Part shown: positions 52,601 through 61,900 of the stretch, in pieces | Numbering within the stretch: position 1 is the stretch's first letter | Layout of the letters: every line of letters begins with the position of its first letter | Origin: Streptomyces sp. NRRL F-525 | Lineage (GTDB): Bacteria > Actinomycetota > Actinomycetes > Streptomycetales > Streptomycetaceae | Length of the DNA: 64,000 bases | NCBI RefSeq assembly: GCF_000716605.1 | Contig: NZ_JNXE01000012.1 | Location: forward strand, 124,001-188,000 | Reading direction: 5' to 3' | Program-made: the position numbers and the translations under genes | The notes under the pieces: generated by a model | Database searches by the model: none | What the model was told of the DNA's origin: nothing | Seen by the model: the letters and a program-made list of their open reading frames with translations, nothing else

Positions 52601-55600
52601 TCGCCAGTGACCGGCGCATCTCGTTGAGCAGTGCCTTCATGATCTCGGCCCGCAGGGCCGGGTCGGCGTCACGCAGCGCCGCATGGCTGGTGGCCCACCG
52701 ATCCTGCTTGGCCGCCACCCATTCCAGGTCCTCGTAGTCGATCTCCAGCAGGCCCGTCTGCTCCAGGTTCGGCATCGTGATACGCCAGCCGCGTTCAAGA
52801 TCCAGATACAGCCGGAAGGCGATCACATCGCGGAGCGTCCGGGCCGCATTGCGGGCCAGCGACGGCGGCAGATCTGCCTCGCCTGTGTAGTCCGCGGGGT
52901 CGATGGCGAGCGCGTTGGTCACGGTCGACGCCAGCTCCTCGTGGTGCAGGCCGTCGTCACCCGAGTCCAGAGCCGCCCGGTACAGAGCCCCGCGTAGCTG
53001 CGTGATCTGCACGAAGTCGTTGAAGTGACCAGCCTGGAGAGAGGCGTCCTGACGGTTGTCGACGAACGTGAGGAGTTTGCGCGCCTCCTTTTCCAGAGCC
53101 TCCTCGGGCACCGACTTCAGCGACCGTACGACCGACGCCGAGATCAGCGAGGTCGCGGAGGAACGGCCCTCCTGGTCCAGCGTCGCCAGCTTCGCGAAGT
53201 CCCGGCCGCGCGTCTGCTCGTAGGCGACCCCGCAGTGCAGACAGAAGAGGAAGGGGGACGGGATGAACGCGGCTTTGAGCTCGCCCCGGCCTTCGTGGCC
53301 AAGGGGGTCGACAGTGACGGCGCGGGGCACCCGGTCGCGGTACGACTTCTTCACGACCTCCTGGCCCTTCTCGTCCAACTCCAGCCAGGATTCGGGCAGT
53401 CGGCGATCGTCCACGGCGTACTGGAGGGCGGCCGGCCACTCCCGTTCATGGTCGACGTACAGATAGCCGTCGCCCTGCCGCCCGCCCGTCGCGGAGGTGT
53501 CCCGGCGTGCCTCGTACCGGAATTCCCCGTCCTGCTCGGTCCGCCACACGGTCAGATACTCCTGGCCGCACTCCCGGCAGAACGCGAGCGGCATCAGCAA
53601 CTTGCCGCTCTTGTCCGGCTTTTCGAGCTGGTAGGAGCGAGTGAGGTAGCGGGAGAGCTTGTCCTCCAGGGTGACGTACACGGTGTCGCCCTTGGAGAGG
53701 AACTGGTGCAACCGGAACGCGAACAGCGGTCTCTCGGTCACCGGGTGGCGGGCCTGCGAACCGGCTTCCAGAGTGGCGCGGATCGCCTTGGCGCACAGCT
53801 CCTCGTCGACCCCCGACTGCTCGTGCAGCTCAGCCGCCGCGTCCTCGATCCGCGCGGGCTTGCGGCGTACGAGCTGTCCTGTCGTCTCGTCCGTGGCCAG
53901 GCCGAAGCGGGTCTCGATCCAGCGGGCCAGCGGATCGCGTACTAGATCGTCGTACGCGCGCGGAGCGGCGGGGGAGCCAAGCCGCTCGGCGGGTACGGCG
54001 TCGGGTGCGTTGTCAGTTGCCCGGACGAGGGTCTCGCCGATGACGTGCTCGGGCCGGACCGACGTACCGAACAAGGTGCTCGCCACGTCGGCGACGACCT
54101 TCTTCTGGTCCTCCACCGTGCCCTCGGTCGACATGGTGGCGGACGTACCGATGCACTGCAGGTCCTGTGCCTGGCATGCTTCGCGGACGCGGCGGATCAG
54201 CAGGGCCACGTCGGCGCCCTGGCGGCCGCGGTAGGTGTGGAGTTCGTCGAAGACCAGGAACTCCAGGCCCCGCGCCATGCTGATCAGGCTCGCCCGGTCG
54301 GCGGGGCGGGTCAGCATCAGTTCCAGCATCACGTAGTTGGTGAGCAGGATGTCCGGCGGGTTGTCGCGGATCTCCTTGCGCTTCTCGTCGTCCTCCTGCC
54401 CCGTGTAACGGGCGAAGGTGACCGGCTCGCGACCCGCGCCGTACCCGTCGCGCAGATACTTCTGCAGCTCCTTGAGCTGGCTGTTGGCAAGCGCGTTCAT
54501 CGGATACACGATGATCGCCCGCACCCGCTTGCGGGCATCGGGTCCTTCGGCGTCCCGCTCGTGCAGCACCTTGTTGACGATGGGCACGATGTAGGCGAGC
54601 GACTTTCCGGAGCCCGTGCCGGTTGTCAGTACGTACGACGCACCGGATCCGGCGGCATCGAGGGCCTCACGCTGATGCTGGTGCAGCGTCAGCGGACGCC
54701 CGTCGGGGACGGTACCGCCCTCGGTCTTCTTGGCCTGGAAGATGCGGGCGCACTCGTCGTGGAGCACCTTCTGCCCGGCCAGCTCCGCCACCGTGCCGCC
54801 ACTGTGGAAGAAGGGGTTGAGCGACAGCCAGGGGTTCGGCCACTGGGACTTGTTCTCCAGGTCCTCCTCGACGAAGGCGGCGATCCGCTCGTCGCGGATC
54901 ACGGTGCCGCCCTTGGTGAAGGAGTGGTAGTCCTCGATGAGCTTCTCGTGGATGCCGAAGACATCCATTCCGTTGGCGGAAGCGGTACCGGGCGAGGCCA
55001 TGGGCACGGGCGCCGGACGTTCGGGCGTCCGGGTGGCCGCGGAGGCGTGGAGAGGGAGGACCGGGTCCATGGCGGCCCAGTGCGGCAGCTGCGAGGCTTC
55101 CTCGCCGACGAGGGCGAGCGGCAGCAGTGCGTCGCGGACCGCCACGGCGTCCGCCGGGCGGTCCGCGGGGTCCTTGGCCAGCAGACGGTGAACGAGGCGG
55201 GCGAACTCGACGGGGATCGCACTGCGGATCGCGGCGATGGGCGTCGGGTCCTCGCCGGTGTGCTTGCGGGCGAGTTCGTAGGGGGATTCGCTGGTGAACG
55301 GCGGTACCCCGACGAGCATCTCGTACAGCACACAGCCCAGCGCGTAGAGATCGGCGGCCTGCGTCACCTGCTTGGCTTCGAACTGCTCGGGAGCCATGTA
55401 GCGGGCCGTCCCGACGCTGACACCCGTGCTGGTCAGCCGGGCCTCGTCCGGGTCGTCGACGACGCGGCCCATGCCGAAGTCGAGGACCTTGACCGTGCCG
55501 CCCTGGGTGAGCATGACGTTGGCGGGCTTCAGGTCGCGGTGCACGATGCCGGCGGTGTGGGCGGCGGAGAGGCCGTCGGCGATCTGGGCGCCGATCGCGG

Positions 55601-55976
55601 CGGCCCAGGAGAGAGGAAGCTGCGGCTCCTCCGCGATCAGATCGCGCAGCGTCTCCCCGTCCAGGAGTTCCATCGCGAGATAGGGGAGACTGCCGTTGTC
55701 CGCGGCGATACCGCCGGCGATCAGCCGCGTGAGGTTCCGGTGGCGCAGTCGGCGCATGATCCGCACTTCGCGATCGAAGCGCTGAACAGCTTTGGGATCT
55801 CCAGCTGTGTCGATCTGGATGCCGGTGCGGCGGCGCAGGATGGTCTTGACGGCGACGGCGCGGTCGGGGGATCCCTCGGCGGCCTGAAGATCCTCGGCCT
55901 GGTGGACCTCCCCCATGTTGCCCCTGCCGATGACGCGCCCGATACGGAATCTGCCGTCGACCAGCTCGTGGCTCAC
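49671..55976 (-). CDS. Ser/Thr kinase - MrfA-like helicase (DUF1998) - Vsr-like nuclease fusion
   Basis: 2101 residues. GTG 55976 has AAGGAG five bases upstream; ATG 56009 is in frame. Residues 1-280 are a complete Hanks kinase (GRGNMGEVHQAED, AVKTIL, HRDLKPANVML, DFGMGR, MAPEQ). Residues about 440-1400 are a COG1205/YprA-type superfamily 2 helicase: Walker A GTGSGKS with Lys458, DELH (FDELHTYRGRQG) near 575, and the motif VI segment YAQRSGRAGRSG near 1360. Cysteine sites follow (CAHCGYHHPPEDREDRCGFC, then CALGCYDCLLTYGNQ near 1930), the DUF1998/MZB zinc region of MrfA. The last 110 residues (MPDYVYRLPGVSVAVFVDSP, then WDVIRFPHGGDW) resemble a Vsr-like nuclease tail. Heading the drmD-drmMI operon, it is an addition to class 1 DISARM as I know it. 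Confidence 0.85.
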   Translation of the reverse strand: MSHELVDGRFRIGRVIGRGNMGEVHQAEDLQAAEGSPDRAVAVKTILRRRTGIQIDTAGDPKAVQRFDREVRIMRRLRHRNLTRLIAGGIAADNGSLPYLAMELLDGETLRDLIAEEPQLPLSWAAAIGAQIADGLSAAHTAGIVHRDLKPANVMLTQGGTVKVLDFGMGRVVDDPDEARLTSTGVSVGTARYMAPEQFEAKQVTQAADLYALGCVLYEMLVGVPPFTSESPYELARKHTGEDPTPIAAIRSAIPVEFARLVHRLLAKDPADRPADAVAVRDALLPLALVGEEASQLPHWAAMDPVLPLHASAATRTPERPAPVPMASPGTASANGMDVFGIHEKLIEDYHSFTKGGTVIRDERIAAFVEEDLENKSQWPNPWLSLNPFFHSGGTVAELAGQKVLHDECARIFQAKKTEGGTVPDGRPLTLHQHQREALDAAGSGASYVLTTGTGSGKSLAYIVPIVNKVLHERDAEGPDARKRVRAIIVYPMNALANSQLKELQKYLRDGYGAGREPVTFARYTGQEDDEKRKEIRDNPPDILLTNYVMLELMLTRPADRASLISMARGLEFLVFDELHTYRGRQGADVALLIRRVREACQAQDLQCIGTSATMSTEGTVEDQKKVVADVASTLFGTSVRPEHVIGETLVRATDNAPDAVPAERLGSPAAPRAYDDLVRDPLARWIETRFGLATDETTGQLVRRKPARIEDAAAELHEQSGVDEELCAKAIRATLEAGSQARHPVTERPLFAFRLHQFLSKGDTVYVTLEDKLSRYLTRSYQLEKPDKSGKLLMPLAFCRECGQEYLTVWRTEQDGEFRYEARRDTSATGGRQGDGYLYVDHEREWPAALQYAVDDRRLPESWLELDEKGQEVVKKSYRDRVPRAVTVDPLGHEGRGELKAAFIPSPFLFCLHCGVAYEQTRGRDFAKLATLDQEGRSSATSLISASVVRSLKSVPEEALEKEARKLLTFVDNRQDASLQAGHFNDFVQITQLRGALYRAALDSGDDGLHHEELASTVTNALAIDPADYTGEADLPPSLARNAARTLRDVIAFRLYLDLERGWRITMPNLEQTGLLEIDYEDLEWVAAKQDRWATSHAALRDADPALRAEIMKALLNEMRRSLAIDVSYFRDDVFDSLQRASEERLVDPWLLSAADKPRIGTAYPHPSRPGMDRSGLFLSARGKFGKYLGRSDRSFKDLDQADLQLVIVELLKVLTKAGLVKEVEVAPQHAGRYRRSTVASATGYRVAAQSLVWRAGRGETGTHDPLTRTYQSGDGPRVNTFFRDLYKDAAGALSGLFAREHTAQVSPADRQEREEAFRKAELKLLYCSPTMELGVDISSLNAVMMRNVPPTPANYAQRSGRAGRSGQPALVTTYCATGNSHDQYYFRRSDRMVAGAVAPPRLDLANEDLVLSHLQGIWIAEAGLKLGRAMSDVLEVPAPDSGAHVTPTLELLPDVFAASLDESARRRTIDAALRVFGPLLPKFADTTWWHDDWIQDKVRSVQERFDRAFDRWRRLFGAALKDYYTQSERRIDYGLTDGDRRRANTRQREAWTQLNLLMNESVDNKSVLSDFNPYRYLASEGFLPGYSFPRLPLAAYIPTIGRRRGDGDYLQRPRFLAIREFGPGALIYHEGARYQVTRIQLPPDSTGELTTGEARRCAHCGYHHPPEDREDRCGFCNEPLGSATYGLLHLHTVYTTRRERISSDEEERRRAGFKLETSYRFHKRDAADKGRLEASVTDASGGRVAQLAYGDSATIRITNTGRVRAKSDEPAGYWLDLTDGRWMNDKDASEASGDSSELPVIDTDGNERRRKKRVIPYVEDRRNILVLTLDEALPEPIALTLMYALERGIEAAFELEDAELSSELLPPDDGPRGRILFTEAAEGGAGVLRRLQAEDDALAKAAQRALEICHFSAQGDDEGGEKHRPGRACALGCYDCLLTYGNQLNHALVNRHTVAHLLVRLASATARREARGESRSEQYRRLLAASPAAPTTVESSASELAAKGDFLGWAKARGLRPPDETGTFLTEANAMPDYVYRLPGVSVAVFVDSPAREQDALRDEDAEERLFNASWDVIRFPHGGDWDAIATAHAQYFGSPATG

Positions 55977-56119
55977 TGCCGCTCCTTCTTCCTCTTTGCC
56001 CGGCTCCATGACGGAGCTCGCCCCCTGACCTGCTGACGCACGGTCCATCGTGTCAGAACGGAGAGTGCAACTTCCGTCACTGTACACGAATTGGAGGATT
56101 CGATGCCATGTGCACATCT

Positions 56120-56150
56120 GTTGACATCGTCAACGCTCTATCTCTATCGT
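56120..56150 (+). promoter_or_regulatory. Sigma-gene promoter with palindromic operator
   Basis: TTGACA (56121-56126), an 18-bp spacer, and TATCGT (56145-56150) form a good sigma-70-type promoter with a start near 56157. The palindrome GTTGAC-ATC-GTCAAC (56120-56134) covers the -35, as a repressor site would. A TACAGT on the minus strand (56084-56079) may be the -10 of the divergent kinase-helicase gene. Confidence 0.6.
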
Positions 56151-56177
56151 TGTAGGTGAAATGAGCCTGGGGGCGCC

Positions 56178-58925
56178 ATGAGAGCTCAATCCATCGGCGG
56201 GGCGGGCGTTTTCGGTGTGAAGGCCGCCCTGGTCGAGCTGCTGACGCAGCTTCGGCATGCCGCGGTGAACGGTGTCGTGCCGGAACATGCCTTCGCCGAA
56301 AGTGTGCGCACGCTGGAACTCGGCGACGCCGAGCGGGAGCGGTTGCGGGACGAGCTGGCCCGAATGGGGCTGCTCGTGCAAGGAGTCCACGTGCACACAG
56401 ACGCGGACAGTGCCAGCGCGGAAAAGGTTGCACGATTCCGTGAAGAAAATATGTTCCCTCGTGTTCATGCGGTGAGAGGGTTGCTGTCGCGTTACGCCGA
56501 TGCCGAGGGGTACGTGACGGCACGGGCCGTGGACGGTGTGGCTCGGCTTGCTGGGCTCGATGCCAATGAAGCGGTGGCACTGCGCGCCGAAGCCCGACTG
56601 CGTCCGACGGCTGTTGTGGCAGAGGAGCAGCCGGAAGAGCTGGAACCAGCGGGGGCTCCCGAGCCGTTGGGGCCCGCAGGGCTGCAAGCAGCGCGGGAAG
56701 CGGGAGACTTGGCTGCTGCAGAGGCTGCAGCACTCGCCGTGTTGGAGGAGGATCGCTTCCGTCGGCGGCCCGAGGATCATCTCCTGAGCGCCGAGGCGGA
56801 GGTGGGTCTTGCCGTACTCGTACGGGGTGGCCCAAGCCGCATCGGGTGCGAGCCGGAGAAAGCCGAGCTGAGCGGCTTGCCTCCCGACGACATCAGAGTC
56901 GGTGCGCGGAACTGCCTGGTCGTTCACAACCAGCGGCTCGCGCACTCGATTCTGCGCGGCTATCTGGAACAAGGGCTGGAGTACGACGACTTGTTCCAGC
57001 ACGGGGTGCTGGGTCTGATGACCGCGGCCCGGAAATTCGATCCGACCAAGGGGTACAAGTTCTCGACGTATGCCACGTGGTGGGTTCGGCAGGCGATCAC
57101 CCGGGCCGTTGCGGACGAGGGCGCTGTCATCCGGATCCCGGTTCATATGCACGAGCAGATCCGCAAGGTGGCAAGGGCGGAACGGACCTTGAACGGGCTG
57201 GGCAAACCGGCGAGCTCGGCCGACGTGGCAGTGCTGTGCGACATCAGCTTGGCGAAGGTCGAGGAGGCCCGGCGGCTGAGTCGGCGTACTGACTCCCTTG
57301 ACCGTGTTGTCGGCGATGGGGTGACCCTCGGCGACTTCGTTGGGTTCAGGCGCCCGCTGCCGTCGGTGGAAGGCATGGTGCTGAACATGCTGGACGTGGA
57401 GGAGGCCCTGGCCGTCCTGGACACGTTTTCCGGACGTGACCACCGCATTCTCGTACGGCGCCTGGGGCTGGACGGGGACGAACCGTCGACGCTGGACGAG
57501 TTGGGCCGGGAGTTCGGAGTGACCCGGGAGCGGATCAGACAGATCGAGTCCAAACTTCGTCCGGTACTCAAGGAGAGACTGCGGACGGCCACACACTTTG
57601 AAGCCGACAGAGTCCCCCAGGGCGAGGATGCGCAGGAGGGGCGCCACCGCAATGGAGTCGGCGTCGTCAGGGCCCGGAACCAGGCCCGTCTACGGGTGGC
57701 TGCGGGCGCGGTCGCGCAGCCGAAGAATCGGGAAGTCGCAGTCTGCGCCGATCCTGTACCGGAATCGGCGCCTGTCATCGACGTGGAGAGTGCGCCACCG
57801 GTCCCTCTTTCGGAGCCGGACGCTGTGACTGCGGCGCATGCTGCGCTGGTTGCCGTGCCTGAGCCGGGTTCCGGGGCCGAGAGTTGCGCGGCAGAGCGCT
57901 ACACCTGCGATTGGGAAGAAGCCCGGCGGATGACCGAAGCCCCCGTCGGCGACGTGAACTGGCTCGCGAAGTACGCGCTGACGGCTGTGGGACATGTGCA
58001 ACTCGCCGTGCTGCTCGGGCAGTCCGCGACCGACGCTGTGATGCGCAGCTTCCAGGTGACGGAGACGGTCGACCCTCCGGTAGTGGCGTCGCTTGAGGTG
58101 CTGCGGCGAGTCTTTGATGCGCTGATCGAGTCCAGGCACAGGCCCGAGGACTTCTTCGAACGGCCCGCCGAGGTACTGGTCGGCACCACGCCCCGTGCCT
58201 ATCTGGCGGCCAAGCCCTTGGTGTACGCCGAGTCCCGACTCGCAATGCGTGACGCGCTGCGGGAGTTCATGACCGAGATGCCCCGGAAGCCGGACCCGGC
58301 CATGGAGACGGAGCACGCTGTGGAAGTGGACGGTCAAGAGGCCGCTGCCGAAGCGAGCCTGACTGAAGTCCGGCGTGCGCATGAGGCGTACGTCGAGCAG
58401 TTGCGCCAGGAACACCGACAGCAGCTCGACGCGGAGCGCCAGACCGCTGCCCTCCGGATTGCCGCCGCGGGAGTGGACGCCGAGGCTCAACTTGACGCCC
58501 TGGAAGATGCGTTGTTGCTCCGGATGGACAAGAGCCTGCTCCGCCGTGAGCGTTCTGCCCTTGCCCAGGCCGAAGAACGGATCGCGTGTTCGGAGGCAGT
58601 GCACCGTGAGGCGTACCAGACAGCGATGCAGCGCGCCGACGGGGCGGAGAAGAGGCTGAGGCAGTATCGCGAAGACGCCGAAGCGCACATTGCGGCCCTC
58701 GAAGTCCGGCTGCGGCAGTCCGAGTCGAAGCTCGCCCAGCAGGACCAGGAGGTTCGCGCGGCTCGTCAAGAGGCCCAGGACGCCGAGCAACGTGCCGCCC
58801 AGCGCATCGCCAAGACCGAGCGCGATGCCTGGGCCCGCATCACCGAACTGCAGGAGGAGCTCGCCGTGGAGCGCGGAGTTGCCAACGGCCCGTCCTGGCT
58901 CCGCGACCACCGGCGCCCTTCCTGA
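56178..58925 (+). CDS. HrdB-like sigma-70 factor with region 1.1-like N-terminus and coiled-coil C-terminal extension
   Basis: 915 residues; ATG 56178 with GGGGG upstream. Residues about 10-70 resemble sigma region 1.1 (LLTQLRHAAVNGVVPEHAFA). Residues about 235-465 are close to a principal sigma factor: region 2 LEYDDLFQHGVLGLMTAA and YKFSTYATWWVRQAITRAVA (Tyr293), then RIPVHM, a region 3.2-like SLDRVVGDGVTLGDFVG, and the region 4 helix-turn-helix TLDELGREFGVTRERIRQIE from residue 438. Core -10 and -35 readers look intact. The following 450 residues have no known domain; about 725-900 form a long coiled coil. Normal HrdB ends just after region 4. It starts the drmA-drmB operon, 43 bp before drmA. 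It may redirect RNA polymerase during attack or sense phage takeover of transcription; both are hypotheses. Confidence 0.85.
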   Translation: MRAQSIGGAGVFGVKAALVELLTQLRHAAVNGVVPEHAFAESVRTLELGDAERERLRDELARMGLLVQGVHVHTDADSASAEKVARFREENMFPRVHAVRGLLSRYADAEGYVTARAVDGVARLAGLDANEAVALRAEARLRPTAVVAEEQPEELEPAGAPEPLGPAGLQAAREAGDLAAAEAAALAVLEEDRFRRRPEDHLLSAEAEVGLAVLVRGGPSRIGCEPEKAELSGLPPDDIRVGARNCLVVHNQRLAHSILRGYLEQGLEYDDLFQHGVLGLMTAARKFDPTKGYKFSTYATWWVRQAITRAVADEGAVIRIPVHMHEQIRKVARAERTLNGLGKPASSADVAVLCDISLAKVEEARRLSRRTDSLDRVVGDGVTLGDFVGFRRPLPSVEGMVLNMLDVEEALAVLDTFSGRDHRILVRRLGLDGDEPSTLDELGREFGVTRERIRQIESKLRPVLKERLRTATHFEADRVPQGEDAQEGRHRNGVGVVRARNQARLRVAAGAVAQPKNREVAVCADPVPESAPVIDVESAPPVPLSEPDAVTAAHAALVAVPEPGSGAESCAAERYTCDWEEARRMTEAPVGDVNWLAKYALTAVGHVQLAVLLGQSATDAVMRSFQVTETVDPPVVASLEVLRRVFDALIESRHRPEDFFERPAEVLVGTTPRAYLAAKPLVYAESRLAMRDALREFMTEMPRKPDPAMETEHAVEVDGQEAAAEASLTEVRRAHEAYVEQLRQEHRQQLDAERQTAALRIAAAGVDAEAQLDALEDALLLRMDKSLLRRERSALAQAEERIACSEAVHREAYQTAMQRADGAEKRLRQYREDAEAHIAALEVRLRQSESKLAQQDQEVRAARQEAQDAEQRAAQRIAKTERDAWARITELQEELAVERGVANGPSWLRDHRRPS

Positions 58926-58968
58926 TCCGCACACCGCTCGGCTCCCCGCATCCCCGTTGAGGAACACC

Positions 58969-61900
58969 ATGGATCCCAGACAGGAACTCGTCGCCTACTT
59001 GCAGCGGCAGCTCGTCGGTCCCGCTCAAGGAGAGCACGAGACGCTCGACGCCCCGCCCGACCGGCAATATCTCATGGGCACGCTGTACCCCCAAGAAGCG
59101 GACATGCAAAGGCAGTTGGACTTTGCTGCCGAGGAGTTGGAGGGCGTCGGCATGGAAGGCGAGGCTGAGGACACCGCCCCCGCAGCTGATCCAGTGCCTG
59201 AGTCCAACGCCTGGCTGCCCTCGTCGCTCGGCTTCAGCTTCTACACCGACGCCACCACCGTCGAGATCACCTGCACGGGTGCCCGCTACCAGACCCACGC
59301 CGCCACGGGCGAACGCGGACGGCACTGGGTACGTGTCCCGCTTCCTGCCGAAACCCACACGCTCGGCCCGGACCGTGACCACGTACCTGTCCTTGACGGC
59401 CGCGCCGAACTCCGGCTCCGACGACGCGCGTTCGGCACCGGCCACCTCATCACGGTCGCCCTGGTCAACACCGCTCGCCATGAACAGGCTCTCGGCAAAT
59501 CTGCTCAGTGGGACCGAATGCTGTTCCAGGTGGGGCTGGAAGCACGGCCAGTGGACGGCGGCATCCGCCAGTACCCGAGTGTCCGGCTGGCCAGCCGCGA
59601 CCTGGAGGAACAGGAACTGCGCCTGCAGTACGAGCACGTGCAGACCCACGCTGTCGGCCACGGATGCGCGGTGGCGGAACACTACGACGACGAAGCGCAC
59701 CGGGTGACCGCACTCAGCGCGGCCGTTATGCCGCAGGCCGAGGCCAGTGGCGTCCGGGCCGCCGGCCTGAGCGGAACTCCGGTACTCGACGTACTTCATC
59801 TCGCCGACCCCAAGATCTCTGTCGACCAACTCCGCGAGGAACTGGGGGAGTTCGTCGCCGACTACCGCGCATGGTATGTAGGCCAGTTGAACAAGGCCGT
59901 CCCCGACTGGGGTCGTGACGCCGCCGACCGCATCCTGCGCCGTATCCGCGGCACCGTCACCCGGATCGAATCGGGTGTGCGCACTCTCTGCGACCCGAGC
60001 CGCCCTGAACTGCTGCACGCCTTCCGCGCAGCCAACCGCGCCATGGCTCTGCAGATGCGCCACTCTGCCCCCGACCTGGCGGGCACCCGCCGACCTCGCC
60101 GCGTTGCGGTACCCGTCGATCCGGCGCCGGACCCGGCTGCCGCCTGGCGCCCGTTCCAGCTGGCGTTCTTCCTGCTCGCTCTGGACGGGGTGGCTGATCC
60201 CCGGCACACGGACCGTGCCACCACGGACCTGATCTGGTTTCCGACCGGCGGCGGAAAGACCGAAGCGTATCTGCTGCTCGCCGCCTTCGAGATGGTGCTG
60301 CGCCGGCGCGAACCCGACGGAGGCGGTACCGCAGTCCTCAGCCGCTACACCCTCAGCCTGCTGACGACCCAGCAGTTCCAGCGTGCGGCAACCACCGTCT
60401 GCGCGCTGGAGACGCTGCGCCGCGCCGACCCGGCCACGTATGGACGCGAGCCTTTCTCGATCGGTCTCTGGGTGGGCGAGACCACCACCCCGAACACCTA
60501 TGAAAAAGCCCGCGCGGCATTCGACGACGTACGTGCGGCAGCCCGGCCGGACGACGTCTTCATCCTCGACCGCTGCCCGTGGTGTGGCACTCGGATCCTG
60601 CCCGCCCACAAGTCGCCGGACATCGGGGACTACGGAGTACGTGCCGCCGCGGACTCGTTCGCCTTTTTCTGCCCACGCGACGAATGTGCCTTCCACGACG
60701 AACTGCCCGTCGCCGTCGTGGACGAGCAGCTCTACGACCACCCGCCCACCTTCGTGCTCGGTACGGTGGACAAGTTTGCCCGCCTGGCCTGGGAGCCCCG
60801 CGCCGGACAGCTGTTCGGCGCAAGGAGCGGAAACCGGCCGCCTTCGCTCGTCATCCAGGACGAGCTGCATCTGCTCACGGGTCCGTTGGGCACCACCGTA
60901 GGCCTGTACGAGGCGGCAATCCTCGGCTTGTGCACCACATCCGACGGCACGGGACCCAAGGTCGTGGCGTCCACAGCAACCATTCGCCGCTCCGGCGAGC
61001 AAGTCCGGGCCCTCTACGGCGGTGGGGTCCAGCTCTTCCCACCCGCCGGGCTCGACGCCCGCCACTCGTACTTCGCGGAACCCGACACATCCAAACCCGG
61101 CCGCCGTTACCTCGGTGTCATGGCCCAGGGACACACATCGGGCCGCGCCGTCGTGGCCACCACCGCCGCCATGCTCCAAGGGGCGTGGGAGCTGCCGGAG
61201 GAACATCGGGACGCCTACTGGACACTGGTCGCCTACCATCACAGCCTCCGTGAACTCGGCCGCACGGTCACCGCCGCGGCTGACGACATCCCCGCGCAGC
61301 TCGCCGGGCTCGCATCAGGCGCAGGAACAAGGGAACTGGCTGACCATCAGGTACAGGAGCTGACCAGCAATCTGCCTCGCGCAGAGCAGCCCGTCCTGCT
61401 CGACCGTCTGGAGAAGCGCTGGGACGAGAAGGAGTCTGTTTCCTTCCTGCCCTGCACGAACATGCTGTCCGTCGGGGTCGACGTGAAGCGGCTTGCACTG
61501 ATGCTCATGCAGGGACAGCCCAAGACGACCGCCGAATACATTCAGGCCACCAGCCGCGTAGGTCGGCACTCCGTACCGGGCCTCGTCGTCACCTTCTTCA
61601 ACGCCACCCGCCCGCGCGACCGTTCGCACTACGAGACCTTCGACGTCTACCACCGCTCCCTCTACCGGCACGTCGAACCGACCAGCGTCACCCCCTGGTC
61701 CGTGCCTTCCCGCGCCCGTGCCCTGCATGCCGCGCTTGTCATCCTCGTGCGACACCGGCTCGGCCTCGCCGCGGAGAACCAGGCAGGACAGGTGATCGAC
61801 CACCTTGCCGAAGTCGAGGCGGTGACCGAGGAGTTGGCCACTCGTGCCGAAGCCTGTGAACCGTTCACCGGTGACGTCGTACGGAAGGAGCTGGCGGACC

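Noticed and set aside
49671..55976. Kinase-helicase giant taken as DrmA or DrmB itself
   Set aside because: Separate genes at 58969 and 62091 match DrmA and DrmB much better. The giant matches COG1205/MrfA helicases.
54045..56036. 663-codon plus-strand frame opposite the kinase-helicase gene
   Set aside because: Shadow frame; the opposite strand encodes complete kinase and helicase motifs in good order.
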